Assembly: GCA_023457135.1 (NCBI GenBank)
Contig: JAEWMO010000107.1
Coordinates: 1 to 28,762 of the forward strand
Source: Methanobacteriota archaeon
Lineage (GTDB): Archaea; Halobacteriota; Methanomicrobia; Methanomicrobiales; Methanoculleaceae
Length of the DNA stretch: 28,762 nt
Reading direction: 5' to 3'
In this document: one piece after another, positions 6,860 through 14,346 of the stretch
Numbering within the stretch: position 1 is the stretch's first letter
Layout: the number at the start of each line of letters is the position of its first letter
Position numbers and translations under genes: made by a program
The notes under the pieces: generated by a model
What the model saw: the letters and a program-made list of their open reading frames with translations, nothing else
Databases searched by the model: none
Told to the model about the DNA's origin: nothing

Positions 6860-8754
6860 GGCTCTACGATATCCGAGCCCCCCGGCGGGACGAACGCGGC
6901 GACCGCCTCGGTGTTCAGGGCGTTCTTGAACGCTTTCTGTTCCTCATCCGGGAGCTTCTCCCTGAGTGTCCGGACGACCTTCTTTGCGATGTCGTTTTGC
7001 TCGAACTGGCCGGGCCGGAGCTCCACCCATGCTTTCACCCGCCCGGTGACGGCCTCAGGCGGGCCGCCGATGACGGCAACCGAGGGTGCAATCTGGAGGC
7101 CGATCGCAACCCCGAGGGGAACGTTCCTGAAGTACTGCCGTTCTCCCCGGACGATGAAGGCGCCCCGGGCCACGTACTCGCCGGACTCGGCCGTCTTGCT
7201 CACCTGGTCGGGCCGGGCGGCGTAGACGTCCGCGGTGAAGTGACCGGCTTTCCAGGCGTTGGAGTAGGAGGCGGCAAATCGCACGGCCTCATCCATGTGT
7301 GCGGTCGCGCCCTTCACGATGACGACGCTCCCGCCGTGGACGTCGGCGTGGACGAAGAGGTCCCCGCCTTCCATGTACTTCTTGACGAGTTCCTCGTTCT
7401 GGGAGGCGTCACGGCCGCCGATGACAAGGACGCCGTCGGAGGTCGTGAACCAGCGGAACCGGTGATACCACCGCTTCTTCTGGAGGGCAAGGTTCTGCTT
7501 CTGCCGGGGCTTTGCGGCGATCTGCTTCTCCATCGCCGCGAGGGCGCCCGTCTTCTTCTTCTTGAACTTCTTAATCTGGTCGTAATAGCGGCCGATGTTC
7601 TGCTCGATCGTCTCGTGGACGTAGACCTTCACCCGCTCGCCCGAGAGATCGAGCTCCACCGCCGCCTCCGCGGGATGGACCGCGCGGACCATCTTTGCCG
7701 CCGGGTTATCGCCGCTCGATTTGAGGATCCGCTCGATCTCCTGCCAGGACCGGGTCTTGCTCGCCTCATCGAGCGTCGTGATGATCCCGGTGACGGGCGC
7801 GTAGTTCTCGTAGAGCACCTCGACGAGCCGCTCGTTCCGCTCTATCTTCTTCTCAAACCCCTTGATCGCCTCCGCCTGGCGCCGGCGGATCACCTCTTCC
7901 TGGGAGAGGCGGGGTTTCCCGGCGACCGCCTCCTCCTTCTCCCCCGTCACCTTCGGGTAGAACGCGTCGAGAGCCTCGCTGAACGTCGCAAACCGCTCGC
8001 GGACCTCTTCGCCCGCAAGCACCACCGGCCAGCACCCCGATCCCGTGATCACCGGCTCGCTCCGCCGCGAGACGTCGGCCATCAGCCGGTCGAACGCCTC
8101 CCGGACGGGTTCCGGGTCCACCTCTGCCGCAGGGGCGCTCTTCTCGACACCCGCCCGCCGGCAGACCTCCTCGGCATACGCGCCGCCGAGCATGCACCCG
8201 ACGGCGAGAGTCCGGACGATGTCGCGGTCTGACCCGGCAAGCATCGTCCGGAAGGCCTCCGGGGAGAGCGCCGAGCAGTCGGAGCCCTCGAATGCGTAGA
8301 CCACGCCCGGGATCACCTCCCGGTTCTTGAACCGGTGGTGCCAGAGGGGCTTGATGATCGTATACCCTTCGTCGCAGAGGACCGCGTTCCCCTCGTCGAA
8401 GAGTTCGAGGATGAGGTGATAGGTCGTGTCTCTCTTCCCGATATCGATGCTGAAGGTGCGCTCGATCCCGAGCTGACGGATGCCGAGCACCTTCCCGCCC
8501 TCGAGGTGCTTCCTGAGCAGCATCGCAAAACTCGGCGGGTTCTTCGGGGGCGTGGGGAACTCCGCGACGAAGTGGGCGCGCCGCCCGGTCTCTATGAGGA
8601 ACTGGTATTTTGCCTTATCTTCCCCGTTCAGCCTGATGCCGAGGGTCTTTGCATCGAACTGGTAGATCTTGCCGACCCAGAGCGGGAGGCGATCGGCAGC
8701 CTCCGCTACCAGCGCCCGAAGATCGACCCCGCTCATTCCCTGTAATGTCGCCAT
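6856..8754 (-). CDS. rqcH: Ribosome quality control protein RqcH (NFACT / NEMF / Rqc2 homologue)
   Basis: RqcH binds 50S subunits carrying stuck peptidyl-tRNA and, in bacteria, recruits tRNA to add C-terminal alanine tails. The 632-residue protein shows NFACT-N (about 8-260) with a helix-hairpin-helix part near 180-205, coiled-coil segments (about 283-345 and 385-425), and NFACT-R (about 427-540, WYHRFRWFTTSDG, GGRDASQNEELVKK, DLFVHADVHGG). A 60-residue tail follows. The position of the functional DR pair of NFACT-N is E98-R99 here (QLGIERTFSI). Start: ATG 8754 is taken; ATG 8736 (MSGVDLRALV) is an alternative. The frame stays open upstream to 9006, but that stretch is repeat-like gap sequence. 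The stop overlaps the pelota start. Confidence 0.95.
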   Translation of the reverse strand: MATLQGMSGVDLRALVAEAADRLPLWVGKIYQFDAKTLGIRLNGEDKAKYQFLIETGRRAHFVAEFPTPPKNPPSFAMLLRKHLEGGKVLGIRQLGIERTFSIDIGKRDTTYHLILELFDEGNAVLCDEGYTIIKPLWHHRFKNREVIPGVVYAFEGSDCSALSPEAFRTMLAGSDRDIVRTLAVGCMLGGAYAEEVCRRAGVEKSAPAAEVDPEPVREAFDRLMADVSRRSEPVITGSGCWPVVLAGEEVRERFATFSEALDAFYPKVTGEKEEAVAGKPRLSQEEVIRRRQAEAIKGFEKKIERNERLVEVLYENYAPVTGIITTLDEASKTRSWQEIERILKSSGDNPAAKMVRAVHPAEAAVELDLSGERVKVYVHETIEQNIGRYYDQIKKFKKKKTGALAAMEKQIAAKPRQKQNLALQKKRWYHRFRWFTTSDGVLVIGGRDASQNEELVKKYMEGGDLFVHADVHGGSVVIVKGATAHMDEAVRFAASYSNAWKAGHFTADVYAARPDQVSKTAESGEYVARGAFIVRGERQYFRNVPLGVAIGLQIAPSVAVIGGPPEAVTGRVKAWVELRPGQFEQNDIAKKVVRTLREKLPDEEQKAFKNALNTEAVAAFVPPGGSDIVEP

Positions 8755-8940
8755 TGGTTCCAGAATACATTCGGCCCGGTACCTAAAGAAGAGTACTGCC
8801 GGCGACGGGGCGGGGTTTTGGGAGTTAAGGGGATGCTCCGACCACAGATATCGTGAGGGACAGGGGGTCACTGCCATCCAGAGCTGCGGCCTTTCCACGC
8901 CCGTCAGCGGTATATCCGCGGGCACGGATTCCCACCGGAT

Positions 8941-9135
8941 ATCGCCACCACTGCCCCCGCCCCAAGGGGCTGGGAACGACTGCCGGAACGGCAGGAGTTC
9001 GAGCACCGCAGGTGCGGAGGAGGAGGCCGAAGGCCGGGTGGGGTGGGGGCGAGAGAAAGGAAACTGTCCTCAGATCAGTTCTTGAGCGCCTGACATGCGG
9101 GTTGAGACAGGGGAGGGGGGCTCGCCCCCCTCCCC
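8941..9135 (+). repeat. Composite intergenic repeat, copy 1
   Basis: The element begins ATCGCCACCACTGCCCCCG and contains a GGCCGAAGGCC palindrome followed by GGGTGGGGTGGGG. After about 60 less conserved bases comes GAGACAGGGGAGGGGGGC, which forms one arm of a hairpin. The same blocks occur in the same order and orientation at 25189-25345. No open reading frame is shared, so this is a DNA-level repeat. Confidence 0.55.
9110..9135. repeat. Perfect 11-bp GC hairpin
   Basis: GGGGAGGGGGG (9110-9120) and CCCCCCTCCCC (9125-9135) pair perfectly around a CTCG loop. No T-run adjoins it, so a terminator role is not supported. It is the last block of the composite repeat. Confidence 0.7.
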
Positions 9136-9333
9136 GTCAGCCCCTCCCCCAATGGCGATATCCCCACGGTCCAGTGTACGTGGCTTTGTTCTCAATTTCG
9201 AGTTTTCCGGCGTCGCAATGCGTATGCTTGAGACCAAATGCCCATGCTTCCCGCTACCGGTCTAAGCCGACATCACGAGAAAGGGACACCCACACCCCAC
9301 AGACACCCCACACCCCGGGGTACTGCTCAGCGC

Positions 9334-9358
9334 AAAAACCCTTCAAAAAAAGCAAAAA
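9334..9358 (-). terminator. Oligo-T terminator downstream of the FKBP gene
   Basis: Read on the - strand, starting 17 bases after the FKBP stop, there are three T-runs of 5, 7 and 5 (complements of 9354-9358, 9345-9351 and 9334-9338). Clustered oligo-T is the expected archaeal terminator and suggests that FKBP and rqcH are separate transcripts. Confidence 0.6.
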
Positions 9359-9374
9359 TCAGAACCGGGGAGTC

Positions 9375-10097
9375 TTACTCCTCGGTCGTCTCTTCCGCCG
9401 CTTCCTCAACCGCGGGGGCTGCCGCCGCCGGAGCGGCCGGGCGCGGGAACGTCTCCTTCATGACGACGTTCGTGACTTCGGGGTTGTACTCGAAGATCTC
9501 GCGGACGAGGGTGCCCCGCCAGATCATCCAGCGGCGGTCGTAGGTGATCGCCGGGGGGAGCGCGAGTTCGACGGTCCCGTCAGCGATGGTGATCTCGATG
9601 TCGGACCGGCCCGCGTAGAGCTTGATGAGGCCCTTGATCTGCTCCACGGGATCCTCGACCTTCTCGACGATCGCGTAGGAGTAGTGCAGGGTCTTCCCGG
9701 CAAGCGGGTGGTTGAAGTCGACGACGGCGCGCCTGCCGATGACATCGACGACGAGCCCCTCGCGGCCCTCAACCTCGATCCGCATGCCACGCCGGGGCTT
9801 CTCGCGGAACTGCGTGGCCGGGACGGACTTTACCTCATCGTCCTGGTGCGCTCCGAACGCCTTCTCCGCCGGGACATCGACCTCTCCCTCGGCGCCGACC
9901 TCTTTACCGATCAGCTCGTCCTCAAGGCCGACGATGACGTGGTGGCTCCCCAGGCGGATAGTGACCGGGCCATAATCCGCCCGCGGGTTGTAGATCCCCT
10001 CTTCCTTTGCGCGATCCTCATCCGTGGTATCGAAGATATTCTCACCGAAGCTGCCGGTGTACCTGAGCCTGATAAAATCTCCTTCCTGAAGTGCCAT
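9375..10097 (-). CDS. FKBP-type peptidyl-prolyl isomerase / chaperone (long archaeal, SlyD-like)
   Basis: This enzyme catalyses proline cis/trans isomerisation and usually also acts as a folding chaperone. The 240-residue product has a split FKBP domain: DFIRLRYTGSFGENIFDTTDE near residues 7-27 and IRLGSHHVIVGLEDELIGKEVG near 47-68. An insert-in-flap-like domain (FGAHQDDEV to HPLAGKTLHYSYAI, about 80-145) follows, then a C-terminal domain of about 70 residues seen in long archaeal FKBPs. The last 22 residues are a low-complexity Ala/Pro then Glu/Thr tail. I chose ATG 10097 because AGGTGA sits five bases upstream; a GTG at 10106 would lie upstream of that site. T-runs after the stop suggest monocistronic expression. 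Confidence 0.93.
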   Translation of the reverse strand: MALQEGDFIRLRYTGSFGENIFDTTDEDRAKEEGIYNPRADYGPVTIRLGSHHVIVGLEDELIGKEVGAEGEVDVPAEKAFGAHQDDEVKSVPATQFREKPRRGMRIEVEGREGLVVDVIGRRAVVDFNHPLAGKTLHYSYAIVEKVEDPVEQIKGLIKLYAGRSDIEITIADGTVELALPPAITYDRRWMIWRGTLVREIFEYNPEVTNVVMKETFPRPAAPAAAAPAVEEAAEETTEE

Positions 10098-10182
10098 TCC
10101 ATTCACCTTGGGTAGCAGAATACGTTACGGTCTCCGGTACGCCTCCCGCACCGGTCCGCCGCATCCCTGCGTCTCGTTGTTC

Positions 10183-10212
10183 CAATTTATTTGGATGGAT
10201 TGGTATTTATAG
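10183..10212 (-). promoter_or_regulatory. AT-rich promoter region of the FKBP gene
   Basis: On the - strand this GC-rich gap contains CTATAAATA and then AAATAAATT, both TATA-like. They lie about 85 to 115 bases before the FKBP ATG. Which one is used cannot be told from sequence alone. Confidence 0.4.
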
Positions 10213-10270
10213 TGTTTACCGTGGCCCCCCGGCGGCCACCTCCTGCCGGGCCGGGCCTGAATTGCCCGGG

Positions 10271-10312
10271 ATCAGGCAATACGGCGAGGGGATCAGGCAA
10301 TACGGCGAGGGG
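10271..10312 (+). repeat. Tandem 21-bp direct repeat
   Basis: Two identical 21-base units (10271-10291 and 10292-10312) each contain ATCAGGCAATACGG followed by CGAGGGG. A decayed third unit starts at 10313 (TGCAGGCATTCCGG). They lie 75 bases before the ATPase start. Confidence 0.85.
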
Positions 10313-10386
10313 TGCAGGCATTCCGGCCCGGGACACCCGGCCCAAATCTTGAAGTCTCCCGGGAATTGAAGGGGGCAGGCAGGATC

Positions 10387-11874
10387 ATGGATGAGGTGCA
10401 GCAGCAGTCGGTGGGGGTCTCCTACGCCCCCTGTCCGCCGGAAGAGTTCTGCGGGAGAGTCGAGGAGCGTGACCGGCTCCGGGCCATGCTTGCCGGGGCG
10501 GGGGAACGCGGGCGGGCGGTGATGATCTCCGGCCCGCCCGGCATCGGCAAGAGTTCTCTCCTCACCTGGCTCACGAACGAGGTGCAGCAGCACTCCGGCG
10601 GACTGCCGTCACCCGTTCTCAGGGGCGAGGTCTTCGACCTCCCCGGCATGATCTTCTCGGCGTTCCGCGAACTGTTGAGAGACCTGCGGCGGTGCGCCGC
10701 ATCCGGCAGGTTCGGGGCCCTCCTCGACAGCGAAGGGCTCAGGGAGGCGATCCGGTATGCCGACGATGTGCTCGAGAAGTACGCCGCCCCGGTGGAGCCG
10801 GTCGGCCTGCTCTCAAAGACCGGGGAGGAGATCATCGGCATCTTTGCTCAGTCGCCCGAGGTCGGGTACGACCGGGTGCTCCAGGCGTTCGGGGAGCTGC
10901 TCACCGCACTCGGACGACAGGTGAGGGGGGCCGGGCAGATCGCGGCGGTTCTGCTCGAGGACGTTCACCTCGCCCCGGCCCTTGACCGCCGGCTCCTCAG
11001 GGACCTCACAGACGACCTGCCGCCGGGCATCCTCCTCGCCTTCACCTGCCGGGCAGACGACGGGACAGGCCCCGGGTACACGACGATGAAGAAAGAGATC
11101 GGCGGGCCGGGCCTGCCGGAGGTGCCGCTCTCCGGGATGCAGCGAGAGGAGATCCGGGAACTCGCGAAGAGGCGGTTCGAACTCGACATCGATGATGCTG
11201 CCGCCGGTGTCCTTGAGGCGACCCGCGGCGACCCGTTCGGCCTCGTGGCCTGCTTCAACGCCCTGCGCCGCCGCGGCCTGCCCCCTACCACCAAGAAGAT
11301 CACGGACCTCCTCGCCGGGACGCCGGACCCGGCAGGGCTTGCCTTTGCCACCTTCTCCGGTCCTCCCTGTACATGGGCAAACGATCTCTGCGTCTTAAAC
11401 CCCCCCTTCCCGGTGCCGGTCATGGCCTGCATGCTCGACATCGAGGGGATGAGCGTGACGCTGATGATGGACCGGCTGCAGGAGAGCGGCATCCTCCGGA
11501 GGCTCCCGGGCGGGGAGTATGCCTTCGCCCACCCCCTCCTGCAGGAGCACTGCAGAAGCGCGCTCTCCACGGACGCAAAGGCCGCGCTGAACGCCCGTGC
11601 GGCAGACTGCTTCGAGCGCTCCCTGCCCCGTCTCTCCGGCAGGCTGCACGTCCTCCTCTCGCTTGCCTGCCACTTCTTCCATGCGCGGGAGTATGCAAAG
11701 GCGGCGGACCTGAACCTGGAACTGGGCCTCCGGTTCCATCACCGGGAGGATTACGACACGGCGCTTCTGCTGACGGAGCGGGCAATCGCTTCTGCGGAGC
11801 GCATCGGGGACGTGGCCCTCCTCGCGGCTGCACGACGGCAGCGGGACCTGGTCCGGCAGAAGGCCGGGCCGTGA
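10387..11874 (+). CDS. STAND/AAA_16-type ATPase with C-terminal helical repeat region
   Basis: The 495-residue protein has an N-terminal FCGRVEERDRLRAML segment that precedes the nucleotide site in AAA_16/ORC-like ATPases. Walker A is GPPGIGKS (49-56) and Walker B is VLLEDVH (188-194). A sensor-like strand LLAFTCRADD follows. The C-terminal part has a winged-helix-like section (MMDRLQESGILRRL), then alpha-helical TPR-like sequence (HVLLSLACHFFHAREYAKAADLNLEL, DYDTALLLTERAIASAERIGD). This is the architecture of STAND NTPases, which act as ligand-gated switches, and resembles the ATPase half of some multidomain cyclases and regulators. No output domain is visible. A CYTH-fold gene follows 42 bases downstream. 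The start is ATG 10387; the frame is open 75 bases further up into the tandem repeats, which looks non-coding. Specific function is unknown. Confidence 0.82.
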   Translation: MDEVQQQSVGVSYAPCPPEEFCGRVEERDRLRAMLAGAGERGRAVMISGPPGIGKSSLLTWLTNEVQQHSGGLPSPVLRGEVFDLPGMIFSAFRELLRDLRRCAASGRFGALLDSEGLREAIRYADDVLEKYAAPVEPVGLLSKTGEEIIGIFAQSPEVGYDRVLQAFGELLTALGRQVRGAGQIAAVLLEDVHLAPALDRRLLRDLTDDLPPGILLAFTCRADDGTGPGYTTMKKEIGGPGLPEVPLSGMQREEIRELAKRRFELDIDDAAAGVLEATRGDPFGLVACFNALRRRGLPPTTKKITDLLAGTPDPAGLAFATFSGPPCTWANDLCVLNPPFPVPVMACMLDIEGMSVTLMMDRLQESGILRRLPGGEYAFAHPLLQEHCRSALSTDAKAALNARAADCFERSLPRLSGRLHVLLSLACHFFHAREYAKAADLNLELGLRFHHREDYDTALLLTERAIASAERIGDVALLAAARRQRDLVRQKAGP

Positions 11875-11916
11875 GGGTTTATCACCGTCGAGGAGAGACG
11901 CTCTGGTGCGATTGCA

Positions 11917-12447
11917 ATGCTTGAAGTCGAGGCAAAGTTTGCGGTCCCGGAGCCGGGGGACGTCAGGGACCGGCTCAACCGGCAGGGTGTCCGGATGGCA
12001 CTACGGCAGCAGGAACGCGATGTCTACTACAACGCTCCCCACCGCGATTTCGGGAAGACCGACGAGGCGCTGCGGGTCAGGTACGACGACGCCGGGACTA
12101 CCGCAACCTACAAGGGGCCGAAGGTCAGGGTCGGAAGCGCAAAGGCCCGCGAGGAGTTCAACCTCGCGGTGGACTCAGGCGAGACGCTCGAGGAGATCCT
12201 CTCCCGTCTCGGCTTCCGGCGGGCCGCCGTGGTCTCGAAAGTCCGGGAGTTTTACGAGATGGGAGATGTAACGGTGACGCTCGACGACGTCGAGGGTCTT
12301 GGCACCTACATCGAGATCGAGATCCTGACCGAGGATGCAAAAGAGGATGCTGCCGAAAAAATCGGAACGATCGCAAAAGAACTGGGTGTAGATGGTCCAC
12401 CGATCTACACCTCGTATCTTGAGATGCTGCTGTCTAAACAGCAATAA
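11917..12447 (+). CDS. CYTH-domain protein (class IV adenylate cyclase / triphosphatase-like, CyaB family)
   Basis: The 176-residue product starts MLEVEAKF, the ExExK signature (E3, E5, K7) of the CYTH triphosphate tunnel fold. Later charged strands fit the tunnel: ALRVRYDD, TYKGPK, EFNLAVDSG, VTVTLDDVEGLGTYIEIE. Family members include class IV adenylate cyclases and triphosphatases acting on thiamine triphosphate or inorganic triphosphate. Sequence alone does not decide which reaction applies. It follows the STAND ATPase by 42 bases on the same strand. The 3' end overlaps the convergent phosphoesterase gene by 14 bases. Confidence 0.92.
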   Translation: MLEVEAKFAVPEPGDVRDRLNRQGVRMALRQQERDVYYNAPHRDFGKTDEALRVRYDDAGTTATYKGPKVRVGSAKAREEFNLAVDSGETLEEILSRLGFRRAAVVSKVREFYEMGDVTVTLDDVEGLGTYIEIEILTEDAKEDAAEKIGTIAKELGVDGPPIYTSYLEMLLSKQQ

Positions 12448-13075
12448 GGTCGATATGGATATCTTTTGGCTCTTTTCCGAAGTGGATGAGAGCGCCGTAG
12501 CCCTCTGAGGCGGGGCCGGGGTTGACGACGGTGACGCCGTCGACCTCGGTGATGCCCCGTGCCTCGTGGATGTGGGCGCAGCAGATGAGATCGAACCGGG
12601 TCATGTGCTTGCGGATGCTCTGGCTGCCGACATGGTCGTCGCCGACAATATCCAGCGCCTCGTAGGGCGGAGCGTGGCACAGGAGGACGTTGTGCATATT
12701 TTTGTCCATGTGGTTGACAATCCGGGTAAGCTTGCTGTCGATCTCCTCTTCGGGCAGTTCAAACGGTGTGCCGAAGGGAGTCTTGTTCGACCCTCCAAGC
12801 CCGGCGAGTGTTACCTTGCCGAGGGCGATCCATGAGTCGTGGAGACAGATTGCTTCTGAGCGTTCGAGCACGTCGACGATCTCGCGGGGGTCGCAGTTAC
12901 CGGGGATTGCAAAACAAGGTACGTCAAAACGGGAGAGTACCGAATCTACAGGCTCAAGTGGACCGAAGTTGGTGATGTCGCCTGCGATGATGACTGCATC
13001 ATAGTCGTAGCTGAGAAAAGCGTCAAGCTTCCCGTAGTTACCGTGCAGATCTGCTAAGAGTAGCACATCCATCAT
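12434..13075 (-). CDS. Calcineurin-like metallophosphoesterase
   Basis: The 213-residue product has the standard dinuclear metal motifs in order: DLHGN with D9 and H11, GDITNFG with D33, GNCD with N60, CHAPP, and AHIHEARG near the C-terminus. The family hydrolyses phosphate mono- or diesters, and the substrate here is unknown. Adjacent start codons at 13075 and 13072 are both possible. It lies three bases downstream of the radical SAM gene, so the two are almost certainly one operon. Its 3' end overlaps the convergent CYTH gene by 14 bases. Confidence 0.92.
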   Translation of the reverse strand: MMDVLLLADLHGNYGKLDAFLSYDYDAVIIAGDITNFGPLEPVDSVLSRFDVPCFAIPGNCDPREIVDVLERSEAICLHDSWIALGKVTLAGLGGSNKTPFGTPFELPEEEIDSKLTRIVNHMDKNMHNVLLCHAPPYEALDIVGDDHVGSQSIRKHMTRFDLICCAHIHEARGITEVDGVTVVNPGPASEGYGALIHFGKEPKDIHIDLIAV

Positions 13076-13078
13076 GCT

Positions 13079-14188
13079 CTATAGATGAGAAGTGTGTCTA
13101 AAAAACCTTATCTCATGATCCATCCAGGAGCCGGTTATCCTGCCGCCGAGTGCCAGTTTCCCAAGAGTATTTTCTGTTTCCGGAAGGAGCCGACGGGGGC
13201 GGCCGTTCTGGAGCGGGGTCCCCGGCAACGGCATGAAGTAGTGGATGTGCGCCTTCCCCGACCGGGTGACCATCTTTACGAGGTCAAGCGTTGCGCGCTG
13301 GTCGTCGTCGCTCTCAAACGGCAGGCCGACGATGAAGTCTACGACCGGGACAAGCCCGTGCTCCCGGCAGAGATCGACGGCGCGTACGGCGTCTTCAACA
13401 GTATGCCCCCGGTGCAGCCGGCGGAGGACCGCATCGCTGCCGGACTGGGCTCCGAAGTGCAGGCGGGTGTTTGCGCAGTGGTCGAGGATGAGCTCGATGG
13501 ACTGGCGCGAGATACACTCGGGGCGCACTTCGCCGGGGAAGGTGCCGAAGTAGATCCGGCCCTTGAGGCTCCGAAGAAGACGCTCAATCTTATCGAGTCG
13601 GAGGTGGACGCCGTCCGAGCCGTAGGCAAGGGCGTTCGGGGTGACAAACCGGATGTCCCGGTAACGCGAGGCATAGCGGACGATCTCGTCGATGGAGCGG
13701 TGCCGCATGCACCGGCCGAAGAGGCGCGGGGTCTGGCAGTAACCGCAGGAGAACGGGCACCCCCGGGTGATCTCGACGAACCCTTTCATCTGCGCGAACG
13801 GGGGATAGCCGTCGAGGAGGACGGTATGGCGGGCGGGCGTGTAACCCCTTGCGGTGGCGACGCCGGGAGGCGGGTCCCGCCCCATCTCGATGGCGGAGAG
13901 AAGCGCGGGAAGCGTGTACTCGCCCTCCCCGACAACGACGTAATCGGCATACTCCGCCACCTCGCGGTAGCAGGCGGAGGGGTGAGGGCCCCCGGCAATC
14001 GTTATGCAGTCCGCCTCCGCGATCTCGTCACGATATACCCGCTCGTTGATGGAGTTCAGGCTGTAGATGGTGACGTCGGAGAGCGGTTCGTCGGTTATCT
14101 CAAGGTGGTAGCCGGAGACCTCGCATGCCGCGTAAAGGGCGGCGAGAGTGTTATTTGCCTGGGGTATGGCTCGCCAGTTAACGTTCAT
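13079..14188 (-). CDS. B12-binding-like / radical SAM protein, MJ_1487-type
   Basis: The 369-residue product has an N-terminal region resembling a cobalamin-binding fold (about 1-120, with ITIAGGPHPSACYREV and YVVVGEGEYTLPALL). A radical SAM domain follows, with the cluster motif CPFSCGYC (C144, C148, C151) in RGCPFSCGYCQTPR. Later conserved parts are HFGAQSGSDAVLRRLHRGH and DFIVGLPFESDDD. The start NWRAIPQANNTLAALYAA and this layout match my memory of the archaeal B12/radical SAM MJ_1487 family, whose substrate is not known to me. I see no DxHxxG cobalamin motif in the N-terminal part. The phosphoesterase gene follows three bases downstream. Confidence 0.88.
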   Translation of the reverse strand: MNVNWRAIPQANNTLAALYAACEVSGYHLEITDEPLSDVTIYSLNSINERVYRDEIAEADCITIAGGPHPSACYREVAEYADYVVVGEGEYTLPALLSAIEMGRDPPPGVATARGYTPARHTVLLDGYPPFAQMKGFVEITRGCPFSCGYCQTPRLFGRCMRHRSIDEIVRYASRYRDIRFVTPNALAYGSDGVHLRLDKIERLLRSLKGRIYFGTFPGEVRPECISRQSIELILDHCANTRLHFGAQSGSDAVLRRLHRGHTVEDAVRAVDLCREHGLVPVVDFIVGLPFESDDDQRATLDLVKMVTRSGKAHIHYFMPLPGTPLQNGRPRRLLPETENTLGKLALGGRITGSWMDHEIRFFRHTSHL

Positions 14189-14346
14189 GGGTGTAAGAGA
14201 GCTCCGCCTACAGGATCGGCGAAAAACCGGGACGAGCAGCAGCGGTCCTGATCCGATCGCCTTCCGGATCCGGGGGGCAATTCTCTATACCGTCTCTTCA
14301 AAGAAGAAGATTAATGTGACGCCATCGACGAAATATTAAAAGATAC

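Larger units (their letters stand above)
8755..9374. other. 620-base gap with GC-rich hairpins and a composite repeat
   Basis: No credible gene lies here; the open frames across it are low-complexity. It holds a repeat element shared with the 24781-25386 gap (see 8941-9135), a perfect 11-bp hairpin at 9110-9135, and T-runs after the FKBP gene. Small palindromes of the type GGCC-GAA-GGCC occur near 9028-9040. No convincing TATA box for rqcH was found. Confidence 0.6.

Noticed and set aside
9110..9135. GC hairpin as an intrinsic terminator
   Set aside because: No T-run on either side, and the FKBP gene already has clustered T-runs closer to its stop.
8853..10115. Long + strand open frame (about 420 codons) opposite the FKBP gene
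   Set aside because: It crosses the repeat-filled gap and the antisense of a clear FKBP gene; the translation is low-complexity and matches no family. High GC creates such shadow frames.
10271..10312. Tandem repeats as a CRISPR array
   Set aside because: The two units abut without spacers and are only 21 bases long.
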